Below, piece after piece: positions 27,797-38,302 of a DNA stretch of 64,000 bases. Within the stretch, counting starts at the first letter, position 1. Each line of letters starts with the position of its first letter. Source of the DNA: Orbaceae bacterium lpD02 (GTDB lineage Bacteria > Pseudomonadota > Gammaproteobacteria > Enterobacterales > Orbaceae); assembly GCA_036251875.1 (NCBI GenBank), contig CP133960.1, forward strand, positions 992,001 through 1,056,000, written 5' to 3'. The translations under genes and the position numbers were made by a program. The notes below the pieces were generated by a model that saw only the letters and a list, made by a program, of their open reading frames with translations, was not told the origin of the DNA and did no database searches.

Positions 27797-28720
27797 TTAA
27801 TTTGGCCTAAAATCAATCTCCAAGCTTTTTACTCGTTGGTACAATTGGCTATTTTTAGCTTTAGGCAGCGTTGCTAATTTAGTCGCTGAAATCGCTTCAC
27901 GACAAAGTATTGGATCGCCCTCTTTTGCGGTGACACTCAATAAAAGTCCATCTGAAGCTATTTCGATTGCCAGCACACAATTTTTACCGCTATAAAGTTT
28001 AGGATTAATAAATTTATTACTAATAGCATTATTTATTTGCGATTTAAATTGTTCAAAATCAGCAGTTGATACCCCTTGTTGTGATTTAGGCACATTAGAT
28101 GTTAATCCGCCTAAAATATCATCAAGAGCTTCCCGTTGTTGTTTCTCTTCTGCTGCTTTTCGTTTAGCTTCTTGGGCTGCTTTTTGCTTTTTTTGGTTCT
28201 CTTGCTCGACTTTTAAGCGTTGTTGTTCTAGCTGTTGTTTTTGTTTTTCAACCTCTTGTCTTGCTTGCTCCGCCTCTGCTAAAGCTTTCTGTGTCGCGAG
28301 CTCTGCTTGCTGTTTTGCAATTAAAGCTTGTTCTTGCTGCTCTTTAAGCTCCATTTTAGCTTTTTCTTCTTGTTGTCTCTGCTTATCAACTGCTAATAAT
28401 CGTTCTTTTTCTAATGTTTTTAACCGTTGTTGCTCCGCAAGCTGCTGCTGCTGCAAATCTTGCGCTTGCTTTTCGATTTGCGCTTGTTGTTGCTGTTTAA
28501 CTTGCTGGCTACTCACTCGATGCTGTAGCTGTCGCTGATACTGCTCTGACATAATATTACTATCAACCATTATTGCCTCAATTGATTGACTTTGAGCATT
28601 GCCACGATCGATAGAAGAGTAGTGCCATGCACTATAAGCAAGCATAATAATCACGCCTAGATGTAATAAGATAGACGTTGTAAGTGAAAGGCTAAACCTA
28701 GAGTTTATTTTCTTTGGCAT
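27797..28720 (-). CDS. tolA: TolA, envelope-spanning linker of Tol-Pal
   Basis: 307 aa, shorter than E. coli TolA (421) mainly through a shorter helical stalk. One transmembrane helix lies at about residues 13-30, followed by a long Gln/Lys/Glu-rich helix (about 60-200, many QQQ and KQ runs). The C-terminal domain has SGKNCVLAIEIASDGLLLSV near 245-265 and binds TolB/CpoB. TolA uses proton-motive force through TolQR. The N-terminal SLTTSILLHLGVII contains the SxxxH pattern needed for TolQ contact. Confidence 0.93.
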   Translation of the reverse strand: MPKKINSRFSLSLTTSILLHLGVIIMLAYSAWHYSSIDRGNAQSQSIEAIMVDSNIMSEQYQRQLQHRVSSQQVKQQQQAQIEKQAQDLQQQQLAEQQRLKTLEKERLLAVDKQRQQEEKAKMELKEQQEQALIAKQQAELATQKALAEAEQARQEVEKQKQQLEQQRLKVEQENQKKQKAAQEAKRKAAEEKQQREALDDILGGLTSNVPKSQQGVSTADFEQFKSQINNAISNKFINPKLYSGKNCVLAIEIASDGLLLSVTAKEGDPILCREAISATKLATLPKAKNSQLYQRVKSLEIDFRPN

Positions 28721-28803
28721 AAAAGGTATTTCAACTAAGCTCCATTTTATTGCTCATAATATTCTACTATTAAAAAAGATCTATTTGCTCAAAACAAATA
28801 AAT

Positions 28804-29223
28804 CTACATTGGTTGCGTCATTAATCCTACAGATTTAACACCCGCAGTTTGTAACAAATTAAGTGCATTAATGATTTCTTCATAAGGAACATTTTTTGAT
28901 CCTCCCACTAGAAATACCGCTTTATCATTAGCCATTAATTGCTGTTTTACCTCAGCGATAATCTGCTCTTTAGGTAAATCAGACTGCCTGTCTTGGTCGA
29001 TAATTAAGGTATACACACCAATCCCTGCAACTTCAATAATAATCGGTTTACTTTCTGATGATGCAACAGTTTGCGACTCTGATGCTTCAGGGAGATCAAC
29101 CTCAACACTTTGGCTAATTATTGGCGCTGTTGCCATAAAAATGAGCACTAGCACCAAGAGAACATCCAGCAATGGTACAATATTTATTTCAGATTTAGTG
29201 GCATAACGTGATCTGCGACTCAT
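28804..29223 (-). CDS. tolR: TolR, Tol-Pal proton channel component
   Basis: 139 aa of the ExbD/TolR family. The single transmembrane helix IVPLLDVLLVLVLIFM carries the conserved proton-handling Asp (D20 area), followed by a periplasmic domain. It starts 5 bases after tolQ. It works with TolQ as the ion-driven motor for TolA. Confidence 0.95.
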   Translation of the reverse strand: MSRRSRYATKSEINIVPLLDVLLVLVLIFMATAPIISQSVEVDLPEASESQTVASSESKPIIIEVAGIGVYTLIIDQDRQSDLPKEQIIAEVKQQLMANDKAVFLVGGSKNVPYEEIINALNLLQTAGVKSVGLMTQPM

Positions 29224-29228
29224 ATCAA

Positions 29229-29909
29229 TTATTTCCTGACAGCAACGGCTTGACGTTGTAATATTGCTGAAAACTCATCAATAAAATTTAAAAAATTTTG
29301 CTCAAGACGGCTAACTTTTAATGTCAATCGATTAAATGCCATTACAGCAGGTATCGCAGCAAAAAGACCTATTGCGGTTGCAATCAAGGCTTCAGCAATA
29401 CCTGGAGCGACCATTTGCAGCGTAGCTTGCTTTACTGCCCCTAAAGCGATAAAAGCGTGCATTATACCCCAAACTGTACCAAATAAGCCAATATATGGGC
29501 TAATTGATCCCACGGTACCTAACAATGGAATATTTTGTTCAAGCATATCAAGCTCACGATTCATCGATAAACGCATTGCTCTCGAGGCGCCATCAAGTGC
29601 GGCATTTGGCATATTAGGATTAATTTTATATAGGCGAGAAAACTCTTTAAAACCAGAATAAAAAATATGCTCGGTTCCCGTAATATTATCTTTATTTTTA
29701 TCTGTTTCACTGTAAAGTGATTTGAGATCCTCTGTAGACCAAAATTGTTCATCAAAATCATCTATTTGTTTTTTTGCTTTCGTTAAAATACGACTACGCT
29801 GAAAGATCACCGCCCAAGATGCCACAGAAAAGCCTAGTAATATTAACATTATAAATTGAACTAAAAGACTTGCCCCTAAGAACAAATCAACAATATTCAT
29901 ATTTTCCAC
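29229..29909 (-). CDS. tolQ: TolQ, Tol-Pal proton channel component
   Basis: 226 aa with three transmembrane helices of the ExbB/TolQ/MotA type. The family block [20 protein letters not shown] and the nearby [19 protein letters not shown] helix are nearly the same as in E. coli. It overlaps ybgC by 13 bases, suggesting coupled translation. Confidence 0.96.
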   Translation of the reverse strand: MENMNIVDLFLGASLLVQFIMLILLGFSVASWAVIFQRSRILTKAKKQIDDFDEQFWSTEDLKSLYSETDKNKDNITGTEHIFYSGFKEFSRLYKINPNMPNAALDGASRAMRLSMNRELDMLEQNIPLLGTVGSISPYIGLFGTVWGIMHAFIALGAVKQATLQMVAPGIAEALIATAIGLFAAIPAVMAFNRLTLKVSRLEQNFLNFIDEFSAILQRQAVAVRK

Positions 29910-30307
29910 TTATTAAACTCCGAAATAAATAACTCAGGAAACATACATGGTTTCTTTTTATTAAGATCAACGCAAGCGATAACGACCTGTGCACTACTGT
30001 ATAAAAGACCATTCTCATCAATAATTTTTTGTCTAAATACTAAGGAAGCGCGTTTAATACTTTCAATTTCACTGCGCACAATTAATAAATTATCTAAACG
30101 AGCAGGATAAACGTAGTCAATGCTCATTTTTTTTACCACAAAGGCAACAGCATGGTTTTCCAGTAAAAATTGCTGATTAATGTTAAATTGTCTCAGCATC
30201 TCAGTTCTTGCGTGCTCATAAAAAGCTAGGTAACGAGCATGGTAAACAACGCCACCTGCGTCTGTATCATCATAATAAACCCTTATAGGCCAATCAAACT
30301 CTTTCAT
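29897..30307 (-). CDS. ybgC: YbgC, hotdog-fold acyl-CoA thioesterase of the tol operon
   Basis: 136 aa. The 4-hydroxybenzoyl-CoA-thioesterase-type active site [26 protein letters not shown] is at residues 12-37, with the catalytic Asp in [10 protein letters not shown]. It hydrolyses short acyl-CoA or acyl-ACP and is linked to phospholipid metabolism. It is the first gene of the ybgC-tolQRAB-pal-cpoB cluster. Confidence 0.94.
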   Translation of the reverse strand: MKEFDWPIRVYYDDTDAGGVVYHARYLAFYEHARTEMLRQFNINQQFLLENHAVAFVVKKMSIDYVYPARLDNLLIVRSEIESIKRASLVFRQKIIDENGLLYSSAQVVIACVDLNKKKPCMFPELFISEFNKWKI

Positions 30308-30565
30308 AACAGCTGCTCTTATAATTTATTGATATTATATATTGATTAAAATATGATTGTTAACTTAAATTTGATAAAGCAATATAAATATCAGCTTATA
30401 CACTGTAAATGTTGCATTATACAGAAATTTCGATATAAAAATAAGTTAATAATACTATTTTAATAGCAATAACAATCGTATATTAGCTCTATAATATATA
30501 ACGATAGACAAATAAAAACAATTATCATTATCAATTACCCATCTATCGTTAAAGTTCTCATATTG

Positions 30566-30994
30566 TTAGCGAATAACTAATACTGGTGTTTTTGCATATC
30601 TTACGACCGCTGAAGCATTAGAGCCCAGCAAATGAGTTGATATATTTGGTCTTCTAGAGCCAAGCACAATCAAATCAGGTTGTAGCTCACTGGCAATAGA
30701 TAAAATTTCATCACGAGGGTTACCAAAAGCAATAGCATAAGATAAATTGTCTTTTGGTAAATCAATATCATTAATTAACTCGACTAGCCACTTTTCAGCC
30801 TGAACTGTCGCCTTATCTTTAAATTCATCAAAACCAAATGAATATGCATTAACAATTGCTGAGGCCACAGGTAAAACATGAAAAAACTTGACTTTTGCAT
30901 TGGACAACTTGGCTAAATAAGTAACATGAGGAAGCACTTTTTTAGTCAATTCTTTTTCTATAATATCAATAGGCACTAATATAGATTGATACAT
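30566..30994 (-). CDS. Universal stress protein, UspA/UspF-like
   Basis: 142 aa from the ATG at 30994, chosen because GGAGGAG precedes it by three bases; an upstream ATG at 31021 lacks a site. It opens with MYQSILVPIDI and ends with the ATP-binding LIVLGSRRPNISTHLLGSNASAVVRYAKTPVLVIR region (G-2x-G-9x-G-S/T pattern), typical of UspF/UspG-type proteins. It is cytosolic and associated with stress survival; the precise role is unknown. It stands alone between ybgC and trxA. Confidence 0.85.
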   Translation of the reverse strand: MYQSILVPIDIIEKELTKKVLPHVTYLAKLSNAKVKFFHVLPVASAIVNAYSFGFDEFKDKATVQAEKWLVELINDIDLPKDNLSYAIAFGNPRDEILSIASELQPDLIVLGSRRPNISTHLLGSNASAVVRYAKTPVLVIR

Positions 30995-31092
30995 TTTCTC
31001 CTCCGAGTTTAATTTCAGCATAAACCGATAGCTAGTTTAACTCGCTCAAGCAGAAAAATTCAATAAGAGTAATGGGAATAAAATCAAACTGA

Positions 31093-31122
31093 TATTCCCT
31101 TTGCCTGCAAGCAAAGGGAATA
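31093..31122 (-). terminator. Perfect 12-bp hairpin after trxA
   Basis: TATTCCCTTTGC (31093-31104) pairs perfectly with 31111-31122 around a 6-base loop, 7 bases beyond the trxA stop. The T-rich tail is diffuse (ATCAGTTTGATTTTATT), so termination strength is uncertain. Confidence 0.6.
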
Positions 31123-31129
31123 AATGATA

Positions 31130-31456
31130 TTAAAGATGATTATCTAAAAAAGTTTTTAGCTGTAATTTAGAGAGTGCTCCAACTTGAGTTGCAACAACAC
31201 TACCATTTTTGAATAGTAATAATGTTGGGATCCCTCTAATTCCAAATTTTGGCGAAATAGATGGATTTTGATCAACATTTAATTTAGCCACTACCAACTG
31301 TTCACCATACTCCTGAGCTATCTCTTCAAGAATAGGCGCAATCATTTTACATGGGCCACACCAATCAGCCCAAAAATCAACTAGAACTGGCTTATCATTA
31401 TTTATAACTATTTTGTCAAAATCAGTTTCTGCTAATGAAACGGTAAAACTGCTCAT
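31130..31456 (-). CDS. trxA: Thioredoxin 1
   Basis: 108 aa from the ATG at 31456, which has GGAG 7 bases upstream and gives the normal TrxA N-terminus; a longer frame from 31492 adds 12 residues without a site. The active site WCGPCK is at about 31-36 and cis-proline lies in RGIPTLLLF. It is a general disulfide reductase and would also serve as the electron donor for CysH. It is divergent from rhlB, as in E. coli. Confidence 0.95.
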   Translation of the reverse strand: MSSFTVSLAETDFDKIVINNDKPVLVDFWADWCGPCKMIAPILEEIAQEYGEQLVVAKLNVDQNPSISPKFGIRGIPTLLLFKNGSVVATQVGALSKLQLKTFLDNHL

Positions 31457-31646
31457 TTTGTTCTCCACAAAGTCAATTATTATATTATTCACAAGTATAC
31501 TTAAGTATTTTAGATAAATTTTATGCTAAATTTTTTTTTTTCACTACTAATTGAAATAATAGGAAAGAATAATTAGTACGGTATTTTTATTTAATGTGTT
31601 ATAATTACAACAATTTTTGAAAAATTCATATTATGTAAAACAACTT

Positions 31647-32891
31647 ATGGCACAATCCTATCTTACTCAAACTCTTTTTGAACAATTTGACTTACATCCG
31701 TTTGTGCTCAATGCATTGCAAAAAAATGGTTTTTCTTATTGTACCCCAATTCAAGAACAGTCTTTAGCTTTTACTCTAAAAGGACTTGATATAGCAGGAC
31801 AAGGACAAACCGGCACAGGAAAAACAATTGCATTTTTAACAGCAACGTTCAACTATTTATTGAATAATGCGGCTCCTGAAGGTCGTAAAAAAAATCAACC
31901 AAGAGCAGTAATTATAGCTCCGACGAGAGAGCTTGCTGTGCAAATTCACAATGATGCTCAAATTTTTGCCGATATTGCAAACCTACGTTTAGGCTTAGCA
32001 TTTGGTGGGGATGGCTATGATAAACAACTAAAAGTACTCGCTGATGGCGTCGATATCTTGATTGCAACGACCGGACGGTTAATTGATTATGCAAAGCAAG
32101 ACTACATCAATTTAGAAGCTGTACAAGTTGTTGTATTAGATGAAGCAGATCGAATGTTTGATTTAGGATTTATTCGTGATATTCGTTGGCTATTTCGCCA
32201 CATGACCCCACCGAAAAAACGACTTACCATGTTATTTTCGGCGACCTTATCTCATAATGTTAGAGAACTCGCATTTGAGCATATGAATGAACCTAAATAT
32301 ATCGAAGTTGAACCTGAGCAAAAAATTGGTCATCGAATTAAAGAAGAGTTATTTTTTCCATCTAATGAAGATAAGCTAGCATTATTACAAACCCTTATTG
32401 AAGAAGAATGGCCAGATCGCGCTATTATTTTTGCTAATACTAAAATCGCCTGTGAAAAAATCTGGCGTCACCTAGCCGCTGATGGTCTTCGTGTTGGTTT
32501 ACTTAATGGTGATATAGCACAGAAAAAACGCCTCGCTGTACTTGAAAAATTTACGCAAGGCGATTTGGATATTTTAGTCGCGACAGATGTAGCAGCCAGG
32601 GGATTGCATATTCCGCATGTTACTCATGTCTTTAACTATGATCTCCCTGATGATAGTGATGATTACCGTCATCGCATCGGTAGGACGGGTCGAGCCGGCG
32701 ATGATGGTCACTCGATTTCATTTGCCTGTGAGAAATATGCACATAATCTACCCGCCATTGAGATTGCAATTGAACATGCAATACCGGTTAGTCACTATGA
32801 CCCTAGCGCTTTATTAACAGATCTACCTAAACCAAAAACTCCGCGCCAATTTAACCAACGTCGCACTAAGCGACCAGCCACCAAAGCATAA
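31647..32891 (+). CDS. rhlB: ATP-dependent RNA helicase RhlB
   Basis: 414 aa from the ATG at 31647 (a TTG at 31617 gives an unneeded extension). DEAD-box motifs: Q motif CTPIQ, AQTGTGKT-like [30 protein letters not shown] and [10 protein letters not shown]. Long stretches are the same as E. coli RhlB. It unwinds RNA in the degradosome. The C-terminal arginine-rich tail is shorter than in E. coli (ends [10 protein letters not shown]). It stops 3 bases before the converging ppdC. Confidence 0.94.
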   Translation: MAQSYLTQTLFEQFDLHPFVLNALQKNGFSYCTPIQEQSLAFTLKGLDIAGQGQTGTGKTIAFLTATFNYLLNNAAPEGRKKNQPRAVIIAPTRELAVQIHNDAQIFADIANLRLGLAFGGDGYDKQLKVLADGVDILIATTGRLIDYAKQDYINLEAVQVVVLDEADRMFDLGFIRDIRWLFRHMTPPKKRLTMLFSATLSHNVRELAFEHMNEPKYIEVEPEQKIGHRIKEELFFPSNEDKLALLQTLIEEEWPDRAIIFANTKIACEKIWRHLAADGLRVGLLNGDIAQKKRLAVLEKFTQGDLDILVATDVAARGLHIPHVTHVFNYDLPDDSDDYRHRIGRTGRAGDDGHSISFACEKYAHNLPAIEIAIEHAIPVSHYDPSALLTDLPKPKTPRQFNQRRTKRPATKA

Positions 32892-32894
32892 AAT

Positions 32895-33233
32895 TTATTT
32901 ATCTTGCTGACAAAATAACCTCTCTTGGCTAATGCTATTACCAAAGAGAGGTTGAATAATGACTTTTACAATATCGCAATGATAATTATATTTTGTTTTA
33001 TTTACTTGATATTGCCAACCATTAGGTAACTTTACCGCTATCGAATCAGGATAGACATCTAATAGCTGAAAAGCCATTTGTTCTGCATGTGACTTTTTAT
33101 TTGCCAGATCAATATTAGTCGATAAAGTCGACTGCAAATTAATTAGCCCCAACATAATGCTACAGATGATCAGAGTGGCTATCAATACCTCAAATAATGA
33201 TGAGCCAGCCATTTTTTCGTATTGACTATTCAT
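32895..33233 (-). CDS. ppdC: Prepilin-like protein PpdC
   Basis: 112 aa. The N-terminal SSLFEVLIATLIICSIMLGLI is a type IV pilin-like processing site and helix, with the prepilin site less typical (GSSLFE). Order and overlaps with ygdB (8 bases) match the E. coli ppdA-ppdB-ygdB-ppdC set of minor pseudopilins, whose assembly partners are unknown. A 10-base inverted repeat (32917-32953) lies inside its 3' end and may end rhlB transcription. Confidence 0.75.
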   Translation of the reverse strand: MNSQYEKMAGSSLFEVLIATLIICSIMLGLINLQSTLSTNIDLANKKSHAEQMAFQLLDVYPDSIAVKLPNGWQYQVNKTKYNYHCDIVKVIIQPLFGNSISQERLFCQQDK

Positions 33234-33678
33234 CGCAGTTAGATTCTCTATTATCTGGGCAATAATCTAGCCAATGCCCATTTTCAATTGATAATAAACC
33301 ATTATGCTGATTGTATGTCGCTAAATGGTAACGCTTTATTTGCTCAAACGTACCACGAATAATGACATAAGGTCCCGTCGATAAACTAGATTTTTTAATG
33401 CATGCATTAAGTTCTAGAGAAGCTAAACGTTGACACTGCCAAAGCTGTGTTGGTTCTGACCATGCTAACGTAATGGCCCATTGTATCGAGGATAGTGCTC
33501 GATTTTCAGCAATATAGTATTGTTTTTTATAAATCATTTTTTTTTGTGCTAAAAAAGAGGTTCGACCAAACTCAGCAATAAGTATTCCTCCGAGCAATAG
33601 TAGAATCATCGCCATGCCAAGCGCGCTAAATCCTTGGCAATTCTGTAGTGAAGTTTTAGCTATTTTGGTTTTTAACAT
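33226..33678 (-). CDS. ygdB: YgdB-like minor pilin-type protein (DUF2509)
   Basis: 150 aa. An N-terminal hydrophobic helix GFSALGMAMILLLLGGILIAEF follows the short basic leader. The rest is a mostly polar domain with several cysteines. Position between ppdB (23-base overlap) and ppdC (8-base overlap) and length fit E. coli YgdB. The role in a pilus or pseudopilus tip is inferred from neighbours. Confidence 0.75.
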   Translation of the reverse strand: MLKTKIAKTSLQNCQGFSALGMAMILLLLGGILIAEFGRTSFLAQKKMIYKKQYYIAENRALSSIQWAITLAWSEPTQLWQCQRLASLELNACIKKSSLSTGPYVIIRGTFEQIKRYHLATYNQHNGLLSIENGHWLDYCPDNRESNCDE

Positions 33679-34219
33679 AATAAACGGCTTGGTAACGAGC
33701 TGTAGGATAGTGCTTTAACTGAACTGCAATATTTAGCTCGGTATAATGTAAATACTGCTTTGCTTGGAAATGGATAATATCTATTTCATTTGGATCAAAT
33801 AATTTGTCCCAACGCGTCTGAGTGCTATGGCAATTATTTATGCCTGATTGGGCATCTAAGCTATTTTTATAATAGCGATATGCAAAAACATCTGAGCGTT
33901 GAGGATTAGATAAATCATAACGCCATTTGCCACTACTTGTCGCATCATAACGTAAAATTATACAGTCTCCTGTTGAATTAATTTCTATTGCAGGTTTGGT
34001 TATATTTGTTTTCGAATTAGCGATAAAACCAGCACGCCGAATATCTTTAATTAATCCATATAAGGCTTGATTAGTCGCTTCTTCTAAACGATTTTGCTGA
34101 TAGATTTTTATTATTGCCAAATTGAATTTGGGATAAAAAGCGACAATACTTAACATAATCAAAGACGTGAGAGCTAAGCTGAGTAGCATTTCAAATAGGG
34201 AAAAGCCTCGATTTAGCAT
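33656..34219 (-). CDS. ppdB: Prepilin-like protein PpdB (PilW-type)
   Basis: 187 aa. The type III/IV prepilin signal NRGFSLFEMLLSLALTSLIML has Gly-Phe at the cleavage site and Glu5 of the mature protein. The length and GFIANSKTN segment resemble PilW-like minor pilins. It overlaps ppdA by 7 bases and ygdB by 23. It should be processed by PilD, which is not in the window. Confidence 0.78.
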   Translation of the reverse strand: MLNRGFSLFEMLLSLALTSLIMLSIVAFYPKFNLAIIKIYQQNRLEEATNQALYGLIKDIRRAGFIANSKTNITKPAIEINSTGDCIILRYDATSSGKWRYDLSNPQRSDVFAYRYYKNSLDAQSGINNCHSTQTRWDKLFDPNEIDIIHFQAKQYLHYTELNIAVQLKHYPTARYQAVYYVKNQNS

Positions 34220-34695
34220 TGATGAAATCCAGCTAAATAAGTATCATAACTACAATAACGAATTCGCCCTGGTAACGAAATAATAATTCTACTCTCGCCA
34301 ATCTTATTTTTTAAGCGAATCGTTGCCGCTTTAGCCGAATTTCGTCGTCCATAAAATACTAACGGAGCATCTGCTTTTAAACCTCCTAACTCAATAAATC
34401 CAGTTTTAGGAATAAAATTAAATTTAGTTTGGCAACTAGCTGGTTTATTTTTTTCACTTGCGACCAAGCACCAATCATATTCACTCTTTTTTAAAAGGTA
34501 TATACTTTGGTTATAGTTATACAAATTTGCATCTATTTTAACGGCATTTAAAAATTGCATCACCCCACGGGTTACTGATGAAAGCTCACTTCTAGCTTGT
34601 AAATCACGCCAACTACCTACACCGACCACGGCCACTATTGACATGATAATTATTACAATAAGCAATTCTAAGAGCGAGAAACCAGATGAATTCAT
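34213..34695 (-). CDS. ppdA: Prepilin-like protein PpdA (FimT/GspH-type)
   Basis: 160 aa. The prepilin site SGFSLLELLIVIIIMSIVAVVGVGSW is textbook (Gly-Phe, Glu at +5), with a short 4-residue leader. It is the first gene of a tightly overlapping four-gene set of minor pseudopilins. Such proteins prime pilus or pseudopilus assembly and may take part in DNA uptake alongside ComEC found later in the window (inference). Confidence 0.78.
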   Translation of the reverse strand: MNSSGFSLLELLIVIIIMSIVAVVGVGSWRDLQARSELSSVTRGVMQFLNAVKIDANLYNYNQSIYLLKKSEYDWCLVASEKNKPASCQTKFNFIPKTGFIELGGLKADAPLVFYGRRNSAKAATIRLKNKIGESRIIISLPGRIRYCSYDTYLAGFHQC

Positions 34696-34958
34696 AATCT
34701 TGATACCTATAAATCATAATAACTATTCTAAGAGTAGAAAGAAATACAAGATCCTCCTTAAGTAGAGTTTATATTTGAGACTGTTTTCGCAGATATAATA
34801 ATCATTTACCCGCGACATCAATAAAACTAAAATATAAGTTGTCGATTTGTTTAAAATCAGCAAATATTACCTTTTATTATTGAATTTATTTATTTAAACT
34901 AAGCACAATTTTGATGATAAATTCCATTTATATTTACTGCATAAGAGTTACTCAAATT

Positions 34959-35945
34959 ATGATAATGACCGAAAATTGGCAACCAACCGCATCTATCGAT
35001 CTTTTACTAAAACGCGCTAAGCTCCTAAAAAAAATCCGCGATTTTTTTGCTGATCGTTGTGTCCTAGAGGTCGAAACGCCTATCTTGAGCCATGCCGCAG
35101 TAACTGATCTACATTTGAGTTCTTTTGAAACTATATTTAATAAACCGGGAAAAAATGATCCGCAGGCAGGTCAAAAGCTAGCACTAATAACAAGTCCTGA
35201 ATATCATATGAAGCGCCTTATTGCTGCAGGTAGTGGCCCTATTTATCAAATTTGTAAATGTTTCCGTAATCATGAAGAAATTGGTCGCTATCATAACCCT
35301 GAATTTACAATGTTAGAGTGGTACCGAATCCAATTTGATATGATGCAAATAATCAATGAAGTCGATGACCTTTTTCAACTTATTCTTGACAGTGAACCAG
35401 CTGAACATCTTAGTTATCAAAGTGCTTTTATTAAATATCTTAATATTGATCCACTGACCGCAAATAGAGATGAATTCGTTAATGCTATCAAAAAATTAGC
35501 GTTAAATTTTGATACTGATGGGGCTGATATTAATACATTACAGCAATTTTTATTTACATTCGGTATTGAACCTTATATTGGCAAAGATAAACCTACGGTT
35601 GTTTATCACTTCCCTGCTTCCCAAGCGGCCCTTGCCGAAATCTGCAGCGAAGATCAACGCACAGCAAAACGTTTTGAGTTCTATTATCAAGGTGTGGAAT
35701 TGGCAAATGGTTTTAAAGAATTAGTAAATGCTAAAGAACAAAGAATTCGCTTCGAACAAGATAATCAAGAACGTGCCGCTAGAGGTTTTCCGCCACAAGT
35801 AATCGATGAATACCTGTTGTCAGCTATGAATGCGGGTTTACCTGAATGCTCTGGTGTTGCGGTAGGACTCGATAGGCTTATTATGCTGGCACTCAAACAG
35901 ACCACTATTAGCCAAGTAATGAGTTTTAATTTGGAGAATGCTTAA
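34959..35945 (+). CDS. epmA: Elongation factor P beta-lysine ligase EpmA
   Basis: 328 aa from the ATG at 34959; ATG 34965 is also possible and a start at 34911 gives a non-family extension. It is a class II lysyl-tRNA-synthetase-like domain without the anticodon domain: [61 protein letters not shown] and [14 protein letters not shown] follow E. coli EpmA. It attaches (R)-beta-lysine to EF-P for translation of polyproline stretches. rmuC follows after 2 bases. Confidence 0.92.
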   Translation: MIMTENWQPTASIDLLLKRAKLLKKIRDFFADRCVLEVETPILSHAAVTDLHLSSFETIFNKPGKNDPQAGQKLALITSPEYHMKRLIAAGSGPIYQICKCFRNHEEIGRYHNPEFTMLEWYRIQFDMMQIINEVDDLFQLILDSEPAEHLSYQSAFIKYLNIDPLTANRDEFVNAIKKLALNFDTDGADINTLQQFLFTFGIEPYIGKDKPTVVYHFPASQAALAEICSEDQRTAKRFEFYYQGVELANGFKELVNAKEQRIRFEQDNQERAARGFPPQVIDEYLLSAMNAGLPECSGVAVGLDRLIMLALKQTTISQVMSFNLENA

Positions 35946-35947
35946 AT

Positions 35948-37288
35948 ATGGCGGCTTTTACTATCTATATGTTACTCATTCCAATTAGTATTGCTGCTAT
36001 TATTATTTTGATGCTGGCCATCTGGATTATCCGCCTACGCTTAAATCAAGATAATCAACAACAACTATTTATAATACAAATCGAGCAGAAAAAGCAAGAT
36101 AATCAAACTTTGTTAGAACGACTAACGCTACTACAAAATGAACTTAATAGCAGCCAACAAAAAAATCTTGAACTGAGTGTCGATGCCCGTGAGCTAAAAA
36201 CCCGCCTTGAAGAGACAAAAATACTCGCAGAGGAGAAACAAAAAATATTAATTCAAAGTGAACAGCGATTAACAGAGCAATTCGAAAATTTGGCTAATCG
36301 CATTTTTGATAATAGTGGTAAAAAAATTGAACAACAAAATCAACAAAGTTTAAACCATTTATTAACCCCACTAAAAGAACAGTTAGATGGCTTTAAAAAA
36401 CAAGTCCAAGACAGTTTTGGCCAAGAAGCTAAAGAGCGCCATACCTTAACATTTGAGATCCGTAATTTACAAAAACTTAATGACCAAATGGCAAAGGAAG
36501 CGGTTAATCTAACTAATGCCCTCAAAGGTAATAATAAAACTCAAGGCAACTGGGGGGAGGTGATTCTTAATCGTATTTTAGAAAACTCAGGCTTACGTGA
36601 GGGCTATGAGTATGAATTACAAGTTAGCTTAACTAATGACAATAAACAGCGTATGCAACCTGATGTTATTGTGCATTTACCACAAGGTAATGATGTCATT
36701 ATTGATTCAAAAATGACGTTGATTGCTTATGAGCGCTATTTCAATAGTGATGATGAGCATGAAAAGACAAAAGCAATGTCTGAACATCTTATTGCAGTGC
36801 GTAATCATATAAAGCAGCTTAGCCAAAAAGACTATCACAAACTTAATGGTGTGAAGTCACTTGATTATATTTTGATGTTTATTCCTGTTGAGCCCGCATT
36901 TTTGGCAGCAATAAATCAAGATCCTGCGTTGATTAACGATGCGCTTAAACAAAACATCATGATCGTAAGCCCTACCACCTTATTAGTTGCCCTTCGCACC
37001 ATTAATAACTTATGGCGCTATGAGTATCAAAGTCGTAATGCTGAGCTCATTGCCGATCGTGCGAGTAAGCTGTATGACAAAGTTCGTGGCTTTGTCGAGG
37101 ATATGGAAAGCCTAGGCGGCAGCTTAGATAAAGCTCAGCAAACTTACCAGAGTTCCATGAATAAGTTAGCTAAAGGTAAAGGTAACATTATTGGTCAAAT
37201 TGAGCAATTTCGTAATATGGGGATTGACGTTAAAAAACCCATGAAAACAGAGATTAGTGAATCTGCGTTAGAAGAGCTAGAGGACTGA
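35948..37288 (+). CDS. rmuC: DNA recombination protein RmuC
   Basis: 446 aa. One N-terminal transmembrane helix (about 4-28), a coiled coil (about 35-190) and the RmuC domain with NWGEVILNRILENSGLREG, DVIIDSKMTLIAYERY and FIPVEPAFLAA motifs of a restriction-endonuclease-like fold. RmuC limits recombination between inverted repeats and is a predicted nuclease. It shares an operon with epmA (2-base gap). Confidence 0.92.
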   Translation: MAAFTIYMLLIPISIAAIIILMLAIWIIRLRLNQDNQQQLFIIQIEQKKQDNQTLLERLTLLQNELNSSQQKNLELSVDARELKTRLEETKILAEEKQKILIQSEQRLTEQFENLANRIFDNSGKKIEQQNQQSLNHLLTPLKEQLDGFKKQVQDSFGQEAKERHTLTFEIRNLQKLNDQMAKEAVNLTNALKGNNKTQGNWGEVILNRILENSGLREGYEYELQVSLTNDNKQRMQPDVIVHLPQGNDVIIDSKMTLIAYERYFNSDDEHEKTKAMSEHLIAVRNHIKQLSQKDYHKLNGVKSLDYILMFIPVEPAFLAAINQDPALINDALKQNIMIVSPTTLLVALRTINNLWRYEYQSRNAELIADRASKLYDKVRGFVEDMESLGGSLDKAQQTYQSSMNKLAKGKGNIIGQIEQFRNMGIDVKKPMKTEISESALEELED

Positions 37289-37310
37289 AAAAAATAGTGA
37301 CAGTCCTCTA
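37278..37310. repeat. Inverted repeat overlapping the rmuC stop codon
   Basis: TAGAGGACTG (37278-37287) pairs perfectly with 37301-37310 around a 13-base A-rich loop. The converging era gene ends at 37376. No T run follows on the plus strand; a terminator role is possible but unproven. Confidence 0.45.
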
Positions 37311-37375
37311 TGCTAAATTCAGCTAGTGCTGCACGAGATTCATAAATTTATACTACGGCTATGTGCTACAAAAAA

Positions 37376-38302
37376 TTAATTATCGTCACCGTAACCAAGA
37401 CTTCGTAATGCTCGCTCATCATCAGCCCAGCCAGCTTTAACTTTAACCCAAAGCTCGAGATGCACTTTTGCTTGGAAAAACTCTTGCATATCCTTACGAG
37501 ACTCTATACCAATTTTTTTAATTTTTTCACCTTGATTGCCTATGACCATTTTCTTTTGGCCATCTCGTTCAACAAGAATCAAACCATTAATACGGTGCAT
37601 GCCTGTTTTTTCATCGACTTTAAATTGTTCAATTTCAACTGTAACCGAATAAGGTAATTCATCACCTAAAAAACGCATTAATTTTTCGCGAATAATTTCA
37701 GATGCCATAAAGCGCTGTGAACGGTCGGTAATATAATCTTCTGGAAAGTGGTGTTCGCCAACAGGTAAATGCTTTTTAACAATCGATTTTATAATATCAA
37801 CTCCCTCGCCGTTTTCAGCGCTAATTGGGATGACATCCATAAAATTAAGCTTTTGGCTAATATCTTGTATGTGAGGTAATAATTTAGTTTTATCTTGCAC
37901 ATTATCAATTTTATTAATAATTAATAATATAGGGCATTTCACATCTTTAAGCTTATTGACTACCATATCATCATCATCAGTCCAACGTGTCCCTTCAACT
38001 ACAAATAAAATTAGTTCAACATTACCAATTGAGCTACTGGCTGCTCGATTCATTAAACGGTTAATCGCCCGTTTTTCTTCAATATGCAAACCTGGGGTGT
38101 CAATATAAATAACTTGATCATTTTCCTCTGTATCAATTCCTAAAATACGATGACGGGTAGTTTGAGCCTTACGTGAAGTAATTGAAATTTTTTGTCCTAG
38201 TAACTGATTTAATAATGTTGATTTACCAACGTTTGGCCGTCCCACGATGGAAACAAAGCCACAATGTAATACATTACCATCTTTTATAGTTTGATCTGTC
38301 AT
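37376..38302 (-). CDS. era: GTPase Era
   Basis: 308 aa. G1 GRPNVGKST (near residue 21), G3 DTPG, G4 NKID and G5 SAENGEG, then the C-terminal KH domain ([17 protein letters not shown]) that binds the 16S rRNA 3' end. It assists 30S maturation. It overlaps rnc by 4 bases (ATGA), as in E. coli. recO, usually next, is replaced here by the converging epmA-rmuC operon. Confidence 0.96.
   Translation of the reverse strand: MTDQTIKDGNVLHCGFVSIVGRPNVGKSTLLNQLLGQKISITSRKAQTTRHRILGIDTEENDQVIYIDTPGLHIEEKRAINRLMNRAASSSIGNVELILFVVEGTRWTDDDDMVVNKLKDVKCPILLIINKIDNVQDKTKLLPHIQDISQKLNFMDVIPISAENGEGVDIIKSIVKKHLPVGEHHFPEDYITDRSQRFMASEIIREKLMRFLGDELPYSVTVEIEQFKVDEKTGMHRINGLILVERDGQKKMVIGNQGEKIKKIGIESRKDMQEFFQAKVHLELWVKVKAGWADDERALRSLGYGDDN

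Noticed and set aside
32917-32953. Inverted repeat in the 3' end of ppdC as a definite rhlB terminator
   Set aside because: The stem is good (10 bases plus a bulge), but it lies inside coding sequence and lacks a T run, so it is mentioned only under ppdC.
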